The translations under genes were made by a program, and so were the position numbers. A DNA stretch of 39,715 nucleotides from Prolixibacteraceae bacterium (GTDB lineage: Bacteria > Bacteroidota > Bacteroidia > Bacteroidales > Prolixibacteraceae). The notes beneath the pieces were generated by a model. That model was not told the origin of the DNA. It did not search any database and was given only the letters and a program-made list of their open reading frames with translations. The DNA lies in the NCBI GenBank assembly GCA_021740385.1, contig JAIOZY010000046.1, positions 1 to 39,715 on the forward strand. The letters are read 5' to 3'. This document shows, piece by piece, positions 31,232 through 39,211 of the stretch (positions are counted from its first letter, which is position 1; each line of letters starts with the position of its first letter).

Positions 31232-31869
31232 ACGATATCACAACCATTTTGTGGGACTGGAACGGAACGCTTCTGAATGATACAGCCATTTGTGTTAAAA
31301 CGATTAACGAGCTTTTAACGGAACGTAATTTACCAGGGCTTAGCTGCGAACGATACCTGGATGTTTTCGATTTTCCGGTAAAAGATTATTACCGGCGCAT
31401 TGGCTTCGATTTTGAAAAAGAGCCCTTTGAAATCCCCGCACACAGGTACATTGAACTCTACCACTCGAAACTACATGAAAGCAAGCTTCACGATGGAACT
31501 GTTGAAGTGCTTGAACATTTCAGGGAGCTAAAATACACCCAGTTGTTGCTGTCGGCCTCCGAAATTAAAAACCTCGAAACGGCCATCGACCAGTTTGGCC
31601 TGCGTGAATATTTTGACGGCATTGCCGGACTTGACAACATATATGCCCACTCGAAAAGCGACATCGGAATTGCTTTGCTCGAAAAAATGGGGATTGACCC
31701 CTCAACGGCCTGTCTTATTGGCGACACCCTCCACGACCGCGAAGTAGCCGAAAAAATGGGTTGCCACTGCCTGCTGGTAGGCAACGGGCATCAATCTTAC
31801 AACAGGCTGAAGAACAACGGAGCCGCCCTATTGAAAAAGCTCGAAGATGTACCGGGGTATTTCAGGTAA
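31228..31869 (+). CDS. HAD-superfamily hydrolase, phosphoglycolate-phosphatase-like
   Basis: The 213-residue protein has HAD motif I as ILWDWNGTLL: Asp10 is the nucleophile, but the second acidic position is Asn12. Motif II is LLLSASE, motif III Lys in AHSKSDIG, motif IV IGDTLHDREVA with two acidic residues. A helical cap covers residues 16-80. The Asn variant occurs in a subgroup of HAD phosphatase-like proteins; it may lower or change catalysis because this residue normally acts as general acid/base. Substrate unknown. Coupled to the upstream acyltransferase by an ATGA overlap, so a lipid-precursor phosphate is a possible substrate (inference). Confidence 0.88.
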   Translation: MNDITTILWDWNGTLLNDTAICVKTINELLTERNLPGLSCERYLDVFDFPVKDYYRRIGFDFEKEPFEIPAHRYIELYHSKLHESKLHDGTVEVLEHFRELKYTQLLLSASEIKNLETAIDQFGLREYFDGIAGLDNIYAHSKSDIGIALLEKMGIDPSTACLIGDTLHDREVAEKMGCHCLLVGNGHQSYNRLKNNGAALLKKLEDVPGYFR

Positions 31870-31889
31870 GTCGGTTTTTCCAAACCGAC
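31870..31889 (+). terminator. Hairpin directly after the HAD stop codon
   Basis: GTCGGTTT and AAACCGAC pair perfectly around TTCC. The hairpin begins at the first base after the TAA stop. No T-run follows, so it is either an mRNA 3'-end stabiliser or a repeat element, not a classical terminator. Confidence 0.4.
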
Positions 31890-32192
31890 TGTCGGAGAAG
31901 AAAACGACGCTTCCCGCAGCTGCCCGAATCCAGAGGATTAACATGTTTGTAAAAAATCGACTCTGCAGAAGTACATGCGACTCCGCAGGAGTCGAACCCT
32001 TTGTGCAACGTACAATTTCTATAAACATACCATCACAGCCGGGATGGATGAAATGTTTTTTACAAATAATTTCAGGCATCGTAACAAGTACAATTGTTAA
32101 ATTGTGCTCAATTGGTTATCTTGACATCACAAATTGTGACCTCAAGTTTAAAAACAACTAAATTGAAATAATCAAACCCTAAACCCTATGCT
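31890..32192. other. Gene-free stretch with small hairpins
   Basis: No gene is supported. It contains a perfect hairpin CGACTCC-gca-GGAGTCG (31978-31994) with a degenerate half copy just before it (CGACTCTGCAG), and a near-palindromic TCAC-aaatt-GTGA at 32127-32139. It leads into the ORF6N remnants. Confidence 0.55.
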
Positions 32193-32369
32193 ATGAACAA
32201 AGCAAAAAACAGCCAAATAACCGTTCCCGACGAAGTAATCATGACAAAAATATATCTGGTCAGAGGTCAGAAGGTAATGTTAGACCGTGACCTTGCAGAA
32301 CTCCCCCGATCCCCCTCGTTTGTAACGAGGGGTAAACAACAACTCGTCTGTGACGAGAGGAATACATAA
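32193..32369 (+). pseudogene. ORF6N-domain gene remnant, copy 1
   Basis: Codons 1-37 match the start of ORF6N-domain proteins: [20 protein letters not shown], then DRDLAEL. After DLAEL (about 32303) the sequence departs into C-rich DNA with two hairpins and stops at 32367-32369. Full ORF6N proteins have about 180 residues; this reading has 58. The domain is found in phage antirepressor-like DNA-binding proteins. The remnant is probably non-functional. Confidence 0.75.
32312..32357. repeat. Two related hairpins at the breakpoint of ORF6N copy 1
   Basis: CCCCTCGTT-tgt-AACGAGGGG (32312-32332) and CTCGTC-tgt-GACGAG (32343-32357). Both are perfect and share the CTCGTnTGTnACGAG core, with paired changes T-A to C-G that keep the stem. 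They begin about 9 bases after the point where the ORF6N reading is lost. A further perfect hairpin GGGATT-tat-AATCCC lies at 32448-32462. Confidence 0.75.
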
Positions 32370-32511
32370 ATAGGCGTTCAATGAAACAAAAATGTAAGCC
32401 GCTCGTGCGCCCCGAAACACCGGGGTGTAATCCGCGCTTACAAAAAAGGGATTTATAATCCCGGAAAACAGCTTAATTAAAGCAACTTGAAAATGATGTG
32501 AAAAACAATTA

Positions 32512-32754
32512 ATGAGTGAAAACAGCAAACATATTATTCTTTCTGACGAAGTCATTATGAATAAAATTTATGTTATCAGAAAACAAAAAGTAATGATCGA
32601 CAGGGACCTTGCAGAACTTTACGGAGTTGAAACAAGGGCTTTAAACCAGGCTGTCAGGCGTAACCCCCGCTTATCGGGATATTCTTCAAAGTTTGCAGCG
32701 GCTGGTGCGGTTTCCCACAATAAGAGCAAAACCTACTATTGCGGCAATCCCTGA
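32512..32754 (+). pseudogene. ORF6N-domain gene remnant, copy 2
   Basis: Codons 1-51 match ORF6N (LSDEVIMNKIYVIRKQKVMI, then [22 protein letters not shown]). At 32665 the match ends and the palindrome CCCG-cttat-CGGG (32666-32678) begins, followed by unrelated codons to a stop at 32752-32754. The reading is 80 residues against about 180 in a full protein, so the C-terminal half is lost. Confidence 0.75.
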
Positions 32755-33020
32755 AAAACAGTTTTTATAAAACAACCGACAAAAAAAAAGAAAATAATTA
32801 ATGAAATTGAATTAAATAAAAACTGGCTGAGAACTTTAAAATATCCCGATGCTATCCTAATCCGTAGGATGGAATAATTCAGGGCACATAATTTTCGGCA
32901 CCGTTTCTAATCACAGCGAAAAATTGACAAGTTGCAAGCAATGAATTAAATTTGAAGCAATAAATTGTTAATTCTGAAAAGGAAAAAAGAATTTGAGATT
33001 AATAAAATAAACCCAACACT

Positions 33021-33569
33021 ATGGCTAAAACGAAACTTAACCAAATAGCAGTACCCGACGAAGTAATCATGACCAAAATATACCTGATCAGAGGCCAGAA
33101 AGTAATGATAGACCGTGATTTGGCTGAGCTTTATGAAGTGAAACCAACTCGGTTACGTGAACAGGTTAAAAGGAATATCGAAAAATTTCCCTTACATTTT
33201 ATGTTTCAACTATCATAAAAAGAGACCGAAATTATGGTGTCGCAAAATGCGATACCTTCAAAACAGCACCTTGGCGGTTTCCTTCCCTATGTTTTTTCAG
33301 AGCATGGAGTTTTACAACTGGCCAACGTTTTAAGAAGTGAAAAGGCAACACAAATAAGTATCAGAATTATTGAAGTCTTTGTTAAAATGCGGGAAATGCT
33401 CACCGATACCTTAAGCCTGAAACTCGACATCGAACAAATCAAAAAGAAACTGACCAACCAGGATAAAAACATCGAACTGGTTTTCAGATACCTCGATGAG
33501 TTAATCGAAAAACAGGAAAAACCAAAGCCCCGGAAAAGGATTGGTTTTGTGAGTGATGACCAAGGCTGA
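33021..33569 (+). pseudogene. ORF6N-domain gene, copy 3, interrupted by one stop codon
   Basis: Both halves are present in one frame: residues 1-65 ([20 protein letters not shown] through [14 protein letters not shown]), then TAA at 33216-33218, then KETEIMVSQNAIPSKQHLGG and the C-terminal part with VFVKMREMLTDTL and a coiled coil, ending at 33569. Without the stop the protein would have 182 residues, the normal length. A single base change (for example AAA to TAA) explains it. It could give two fragments, readthrough product, or nothing. An ATG at 33234 offers restart for the C-terminal part. Confidence 0.8.
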
Positions 33570-33587
33570 CTTTGCAAAAAGCGCTGA

Positions 33588-33628
33588 TTCGGATTCGAAA
33601 ATCCGAACGATTATCGGTTTTTTTTTAG
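33588..33628 (+). terminator. Hairpin and T-run between ORF6N copy 3 and acs
   Basis: TTCGGATT-cgaa-AATCCGAA (33588-33607) is a perfect eight-base stem. A short CCGA/TCGG pairing and a run of T residues (about 33618-33626) follow. It lies between two converging genes and probably ends transcription from the left; on the other strand a TTTTT run also follows the stem. Confidence 0.55.
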
Positions 33629-33658
33629 TGACCTTTCGACGTAAGGAGAAATCTACAC

Positions 33659-35581
33659 CTATTTCCGGACTTCAACTTTTGCACCGCTTATTATTTCATC
33701 AACTATTGCAGGGTTCAGGAGGGTTGAGATATCGCCCAGATTGGTGGCATCGCCCTCGCCAATTTTACGCAATATTCTGCGCATAATTTTTCCCGACCGG
33801 GTTTTAGGCAGCTCACTAACAACCTGTATTTTATCGGGTTTTGCAATGGGGCCAATAAAAACATTCACAATGGCCTTGATCTCTTTCTCCAGCAATTCAG
33901 GTTCCTTGTCGAAAAGGTTGGCGCAAAAAACATAGGCATAAATCCCCGAACCTTTTATCTCGTGCGGATAACCGACCACAGCCGATTCATTAACCAACGG
34001 ATGCAGGTTAATCACATCTTCAATTTCGGCGGTTCCAATCCGGTGGCCCGAAACATTAATTACATCATCAATGCGACCGATTATCCTGTAATAACCATCG
34101 GCATCCCTTTTTGCTGCATCTCCTGTTAAATACAGGCCTTTGAAAAGTGAAAAATACGTTTCAAAACAACGCTTATGGTCTCCGTAAATCGTTCGGAGCA
34201 TGCCCGGCCAGGGGTACTTTATACATAATATGCCTTCCACATTGTTTCCCTGAATTTCCTTCCCTTCCTGATCGACCAGGACCGGTTGTATGCCCGGGAG
34301 CGGCAATGTTGCATACGAGGGTTTGGTTGGGGTGATACCTGCCAGCGGCGAAATCATGATCCCGCCCGTTTCGGTTTGCCACCAGGTATCAACTATCGGA
34401 CAACGGTTGTTGCCCACAATATCGTGGTACCAGTTCCAGGCATCTTCGTCGATGGGTTCGCCAACGGTACCAAGAACCTTCAATGAACTTAAATCATATT
34501 TTTTCACCCATTCTGAACCTTTGGCCATTAACGATCGGATGGCCGTGGGCGCTGTGTAGAACTGGTTAACTTTATACTTTTCAACAATTTGCCAAAATCT
34601 TCCTGCATCGGGCCAGGTAGGAATGCCTTCGAACATAACCATTGTAGCCCCGGCCAGTAACGGCCCGTAAACAATGTACGAATGACCTGTTATCCAGCCA
34701 ATATCTGCCGTGCACCAATAAATATCACCATCGTTGTACTGGAAAACATTTTTAAAGGTGTATTCTGAATACACCATGTACCCGCCTGTAGTGTGCAAAA
34801 TCCCTTTCGGTTTTCCGGTTGAACCGGAAGTGTACAAAACGAAAAGCGTATCTTCAGAATCCATTGCCTCAGCCTTGTTCTCACTTTCAACACCTTCAAT
34901 CAGATCATGCCACCAAATATCACGCCCGTCTTTCATTGAAACCTCATCGCCTGTACGTTTTAAAACGATTGCTTTTTCAACTTCGGGGCAATCGCTAAGG
35001 GCATCATCGGCAATTTTCTTCAGGGGGATGCGTTTTGACCCCCGGAAACCTCCATCGGCGGTAATCAATATTTTTGATGAGGCATCAAGTATCCTGTCGG
35101 CAAGCGATGTTGCTGAAAAACCGGCAAAAATAATGGAATGAACAGCACCTATGCGGGCGCAGGCAAGCATTGCAATGGTCAGTTCGGGAACCATGGGCAG
35201 GTATATGGCAACCGTGTCGCCTTTTTTTACCCCGCTTTTTTTAAGGGCATTGGCAAACTGCTTTACTTTTTCGAAAAGTTCAAAATAGGTAATCCTGATT
35301 GATTCTTCTTCCGGGTTGTTTGGCTCCCAAATAATTGCGACCTTATCTATTTTCTTTGACAAATCACGTTCAAAAATATTTTCTGTAATATTCAGCTTTC
35401 CATTTACAAACCACTTAACATCAGGGGCATTGTCCCCGTAAAAGCTCCATTCAAGGGTTTTATCCCACCGGCTTTTCCAATAATGTGTTTCAGCGATACT
35501 TTCCCAAAATTTTTCCGGGTTTATAATACTCTCTGAATATGTTTGTTGATATTCCTTGAAATCAGTAATACCTTTATTCAT
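33659..35581 (-). CDS. acs: Acetyl-CoA synthetase (AMP-forming)
   Basis: The 640-residue enzyme turns acetate, ATP and CoA into acetyl-CoA via acetyl-AMP in the cytoplasm. Motifs in order: VKWFVNGKLNITENIFERDL near the N-terminus, YTSGSTGKPKG (phosphate loop), WWQTETGG, DGYYRIIGRIDDVINVSGHR (hinge), and PKTRSGKIMRR with catalytic Lys598, the residue controlled by acetylation in many Acs enzymes. Length is normal. It lies 25 bases after recJ on the same strand, with no clear promoter between, so it is likely cotranscribed. It could work with the carboxylate symporter at 19671 if that carries acetate. Confidence 0.96.
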   Translation of the reverse strand: MNKGITDFKEYQQTYSESIINPEKFWESIAETHYWKSRWDKTLEWSFYGDNAPDVKWFVNGKLNITENIFERDLSKKIDKVAIIWEPNNPEEESIRITYFELFEKVKQFANALKKSGVKKGDTVAIYLPMVPELTIAMLACARIGAVHSIIFAGFSATSLADRILDASSKILITADGGFRGSKRIPLKKIADDALSDCPEVEKAIVLKRTGDEVSMKDGRDIWWHDLIEGVESENKAEAMDSEDTLFVLYTSGSTGKPKGILHTTGGYMVYSEYTFKNVFQYNDGDIYWCTADIGWITGHSYIVYGPLLAGATMVMFEGIPTWPDAGRFWQIVEKYKVNQFYTAPTAIRSLMAKGSEWVKKYDLSSLKVLGTVGEPIDEDAWNWYHDIVGNNRCPIVDTWWQTETGGIMISPLAGITPTKPSYATLPLPGIQPVLVDQEGKEIQGNNVEGILCIKYPWPGMLRTIYGDHKRCFETYFSLFKGLYLTGDAAKRDADGYYRIIGRIDDVINVSGHRIGTAEIEDVINLHPLVNESAVVGYPHEIKGSGIYAYVFCANLFDKEPELLEKEIKAIVNVFIGPIAKPDKIQVVSELPKTRSGKIMRRILRKIGEGDATNLGDISTLLNPAIVDEIISGAKVEVRK

Positions 35582-35606
35582 CTTTTTAATTCTGTTAGGT
35601 TGGTTA

Positions 35607-37331
35607 TTATCTTTTCTTAATATCCCTTATAAACAATTGGATAGTGGTTCTGCCCCTGAATTCATTTTCAAGAATTGAATAACAAATATCGAAAGGCAGG
35701 CCCGATTCAATAAGGGGGAATTTGTCGGCCTGGGAAAATGCAATGCCCGAATATTTTTTGTATGAACCGTTGGGTTCAACCAGTTCGAGTTTAATATGAT
35801 CGCTGTTTTGGCCAACCAGCCTGCTGCGGCCGGCATCGAGCACATCTTCGGTCATAAAAACGGGTGTCATGTTATGGGGGCCGTATGGCTCAAACTGTTT
35901 TAGCAGGCGCATTAGTTTCGGGGTTATGTCCGACAATTGAATTTTGGCATCGACATCAATGGTTTGCACCTTTTGCTTATCGGTAATGTTTTTACTGACA
36001 AACTCCTCGAACCTTTCAGAAAACCTTTTCACGTTTTCGAGTTTAAGGGTAAGGCCGGCAGCATACATGTGCCCTCCGTACGATTCGAGCAGGTCGCTGC
36101 AATAATCAATGGCTTCGTACAGGTCGAAGTCTTTCACCGACCGTGCCGAACCGGTAGCCATGCCGTTCGACTCGGTAAGGATTACCGTGGGGCGGTAAAA
36201 CCAATCGGTAAGGCGCGATGCCACAATACCCACAACCCCTTTGTGCCAGTCGCGATTATACAGCACGGTGGTTGTGCGGTTCATCTCCACATCATCGGCT
36301 AAAATCATGTCAAGCGCCTCCTGGGTTATGTCCCGGTCAAGCGATTTTCTTATCTCGTTAAACGAATTGATCTCTTCACCCATATCATTGGCCAGGTCGT
36401 TGTTGTCTGAAATCAATAACTCGACCGATTTTTTCCCGTGCTCAATGCGGCCGGCTGCATTCAGGCGCGGGCCAATTTTAAATACAATATCGTTTATGGA
36501 AATTTCGGTACCGTTAATGCCCGAATGGTTAATCAGTGTTTTAAGTCCCACGCTCGGGCTTGTGTTGAGCTTTTTTAAACCGTAATATGCCAACACACGA
36601 TTTTCACCGGTAACGGGTACAATATCGGAAGCAATGCTCACCACTATAAGGTCGAGCAAATCGTAAAGCTGTGAAATGGGCTCGTTGTAGTGCTGTGAAT
36701 AAGCCTGAAGAAACTTGAAACCAACGCCACAACCCGATAATTCTTTATATGGATAGGAACAATCAGGTCGTTTGGGATCAAGCACGGCAACAGCATCGGG
36801 CAGGCGGTCGCCGGGGTTATGGTGGTCGCAAATAATGAAATCGACATGCCGGGTACATGCATAGGCAATTTTTTCGATGGCCTTTATACCACAATCAAGA
36901 ACAATAACAAGCGAAAAATGGTTGTTGGCCGCGTATTCGATCGATTTTGGCGAAATGCCGTAACCTTCGGAATAACGATCGGGGATGTAATAGTGAAGGT
37001 CGGATATATGATTCTTCAAAAACAGGTACATCATAGCTACCGATGTTGTTCCGTCAACATCATAATCGCCATAAATGAGTACGCGTTCTTGCCGTTCAAT
37101 TGCCTTACGTAACCGTTCAACCGCTTTGTCCATATCCTTCATCAGGTAAGGATCGTGTAAATCGGTGAGCTTCGGGCGAAAAAAAGCCCTTGCTTCTTCG
37201 TAGGTTTTTATATTTCGTTGCACCAATAGGTTTGCAATCGATATATCGACGTTTAGCTGAGCCGACAAGTGCTTTACATCATTTAATTCGCCTGGGTTTT
37301 TTAGGTTCCAAACCTTTTTAATTGCCTGCAT
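35607..37331 (-). CDS. recJ: Single-stranded-DNA-specific exonuclease RecJ
   Basis: Start set at ATG 37331 (574 residues) rather than the GTG four codons upstream. The 5'-3' exonuclease of recombination and mismatch repair is recognised by motif I DYDVDGTTS (89-97), motif III CDHHNPGD (168-175) and the DHHA1 signature ESYGGHMYAAG toward the C-terminus. A C-terminal OB domain (about 450-574) binds DNA. Length is normal for the family. The promoter box at 37354-37361 lies upstream, and acs follows after 25 bases. Confidence 0.95.
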   Translation of the reverse strand: MQAIKKVWNLKNPGELNDVKHLSAQLNVDISIANLLVQRNIKTYEEARAFFRPKLTDLHDPYLMKDMDKAVERLRKAIERQERVLIYGDYDVDGTTSVAMMYLFLKNHISDLHYYIPDRYSEGYGISPKSIEYAANNHFSLVIVLDCGIKAIEKIAYACTRHVDFIICDHHNPGDRLPDAVAVLDPKRPDCSYPYKELSGCGVGFKFLQAYSQHYNEPISQLYDLLDLIVVSIASDIVPVTGENRVLAYYGLKKLNTSPSVGLKTLINHSGINGTEISINDIVFKIGPRLNAAGRIEHGKKSVELLISDNNDLANDMGEEINSFNEIRKSLDRDITQEALDMILADDVEMNRTTTVLYNRDWHKGVVGIVASRLTDWFYRPTVILTESNGMATGSARSVKDFDLYEAIDYCSDLLESYGGHMYAAGLTLKLENVKRFSERFEEFVSKNITDKQKVQTIDVDAKIQLSDITPKLMRLLKQFEPYGPHNMTPVFMTEDVLDAGRSRLVGQNSDHIKLELVEPNGSYKKYSGIAFSQADKFPLIESGLPFDICYSILENEFRGRTTIQLFIRDIKKR

Positions 37332-37353
37332 AATGTACTGCACTGTTATGCTT

Positions 37354-37361
37354 CAAAGATA
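37354..37361 (-). promoter_or_regulatory. -7 box (TAtcTTTG) of recJ-acs
   Basis: Minus-strand TATCTTTG matches TAnnTTTG and lies 22 bases before the ATG at 37331. The transcript would start near 37347, with a leader of about 16 bases. Confidence 0.5.
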
Positions 37362-37698
37362 GCAAAACCCACTCAATTAAAAACTATTTTAAATAAGCAA
37401 TCAAAACTTTTTTTTTATCAAAATATTAATTGTCTGGTAATCATTTCATCATAATATGAAAGAATTTATAAAGCATTTTTAATTACTATTTTTTATAAAA
37501 AAAACCTTAAATCTCTTTTTTTTTTCATAAATTTCTTAATCGTAAAGGACTTGAAATAGATATTAATACCAATTTTAAAATAAACCACGATGAAACGAGC
37601 ATGATTATGCCAATCACACATGAGAATGATCCCGATGTACATCGGGACGAGTTCCATCCGCCAGCTGGCGGACATTTGAAAACTTTAAATTTAGACGA
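37362..37698. other. AT-rich divergent intergenic region of recJ and the OmpA gene
   Basis: No gene is supported. The left part is very A/T-rich with long T-runs (37500-37530). The right part holds two perfect palindromes (37630-37671). A TAAATTTA box at 37686-37693 lies 5 bases before the ATG at 37699, a one-mismatch match to the -7 consensus in a near-leaderless position. Confidence 0.5.
37630..37671. repeat. Two perfect palindromes before the OmpA gene
   Basis: TCCCGATGTACATCGGGA (37630-37647) and CCGCCAGCTGGCGG (37658-37671), ten bases apart. The first belongs to the TCCCG/CGGGA family. They end 27 bases before the OmpA start codon and may be in its leader. Confidence 0.8.
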
Positions 37699-39162
37699 AT
37701 GAAAAAGATCACTTTTTTAACAGCTCTATTCCTATCATTTTCCATTATAGCAACAGCACAAACCCTTGATAAAAAATGGGGCTTTGGTGCAGCAGCGGGT
37801 GGATACTACAACGACGATATGCAAACAATTGGCCTCGACCTAGATGTATACCTGAGCCGATACCTGTCACGTTCATTCGATGTTATGGCCAAAATAAACC
37901 TGGGGTATTTTGGCAACCAAAACATTAACGAGCCACTCGACATGTTCAACCCTTCGCTGAATTTACGGTACAAATTGTATAACAACTACATTTTTCCAAT
38001 CGATGCAAAATTTCAACCTTACATCAATGCCGGCATAGGTTACCTTTTCGACAATGGACTATCGGGAGTAAATTTTAATGCCGGGGCCGGTGTAAAGTAT
38101 CCAATAAGTAAAACCTTTTCGTTCTTTCTCGAAGCCGGCTACATCCACGGCATCAATTCGACACGGGAACGCCACGATGGCTCGTTTGGCGATGTGCACG
38201 ACAACTTCCTCCGGGCAGTTATTGGCATCGAAATAAGCTTTTTACGACAACCCGACAGCGACAAAGACGGCATTACCGACAATATTGACGAATGCCCGGG
38301 CACACCAGTAGGGGCACTTGTGAACCTTAAAGGATGCCCATCGGACACCGACAAGGATGGCGTTTTTGACGGGATTGACCAGTGTGCCGAAACACCCGAA
38401 GTCGCCCCGGTTGACGAATTTGGCTGCCCGCTCGACAGCGACAAGGATGGGGTAATTGACCTGTTCGACAAATGTCCCGACACACCCCTACGCTATAAAG
38501 TTGATGAAAACGGTTGCCCACACGACACCGATGAGGACGGGGTTTACGATGAAGACGACAAATGCCCCGATACCCCTGCCGGTGTGGAAGTTGACAAAAA
38601 AGGCTGTCCGTTGGACAATGATAGCGACGGTGTACCCGATGCCAACGATGAATGTCCCGACACCCCACGCGGAACCGATGTGGACGAAAAAGGGTGCCCC
38701 GTTGACAGCGACGACGATGGCGTTACCGATAAAAAGGACAAATGCCCCGACACACCTAAAAAATACGTTGTTGATAAAGACGGTTGCCCCGATGGAAATG
38801 CAACCATCGAAATGTTGAACGCAAAATTGCACCCCGTATATTTCGATACAAACAAAAGCAACGTTACAACGGAACAAAATTCAAAAATTGACAACCTGGT
38901 TGAAATCCTCAACCAATATCCCGAGTACAACGTGAACATATACGGCCATGCCGACCCACGCGGAACAGAAGCATACAACAAAATCCTTTCGCAACGCCGT
39001 ATCAACTCGGTTGTAGCACTGTTGAAAGCGAAAGGCGTAAGTGCTGACCGCATACGCACCAAAGCATTTGGTGAAGAGATGGCACCCGATGGTGAATTAA
39101 CGGAAGAAGAACTGCAGGAAAACCGCAAAGTTGCTTCGTACATGTTTATCTATGTTGAATAA
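37699..39162 (+). CDS. OmpA-family protein with thrombospondin-3 repeats
   Basis: The 487-residue protein has a signal peptide (1-20), an eight-strand-type beta-barrel (about 22-180), six calcium-binding thrombospondin type 3 repeats (188-369; units of DSDKDGVxDxxDxCPDTP and a closing GCP), and a C-terminal OmpA peptidoglycan-binding domain (375-487) with VYFDTNKSNVT, GHADPRGTEAYN and LSQRRINSV. It joins the outer membrane to peptidoglycan, a structural role by family. The Cys in each TSP3 repeat probably form disulfides. A strong terminator follows at 39183, so it is monocistronic. Confidence 0.94.
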   Translation: MKKITFLTALFLSFSIIATAQTLDKKWGFGAAAGGYYNDDMQTIGLDLDVYLSRYLSRSFDVMAKINLGYFGNQNINEPLDMFNPSLNLRYKLYNNYIFPIDAKFQPYINAGIGYLFDNGLSGVNFNAGAGVKYPISKTFSFFLEAGYIHGINSTRERHDGSFGDVHDNFLRAVIGIEISFLRQPDSDKDGITDNIDECPGTPVGALVNLKGCPSDTDKDGVFDGIDQCAETPEVAPVDEFGCPLDSDKDGVIDLFDKCPDTPLRYKVDENGCPHDTDEDGVYDEDDKCPDTPAGVEVDKKGCPLDNDSDGVPDANDECPDTPRGTDVDEKGCPVDSDDDGVTDKKDKCPDTPKKYVVDKDGCPDGNATIEMLNAKLHPVYFDTNKSNVTTEQNSKIDNLVEILNQYPEYNVNIYGHADPRGTEAYNKILSQRRINSVVALLKAKGVSADRIRTKAFGEEMAPDGELTEEELQENRKVASYMFIYVE

Positions 39163-39182
39163 CGAAATTTCACATAAAGTAT

Positions 39183-39211
39183 AAAAAAGGCCTCTTAACG
39201 GGGCCTTTTTT
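39183..39211 (+). terminator. Terminator of the OmpA gene
   Basis: AAAAAAGGCC pairs with GGCCTTTTTT around TCTTAACGG. It begins 21 bases after the stop codon at 39162 and has the T-run of a Rho-independent terminator. Confidence 0.92.

Noticed and set aside
31975-32010. Possible tRNA T-arm (GGTTCGACTCC on the minus strand)
   Set aside because: The bases form a perfect CGACTCC/GGAGTCG hairpin instead, and no acceptor, D or anticodon arms are found around it.
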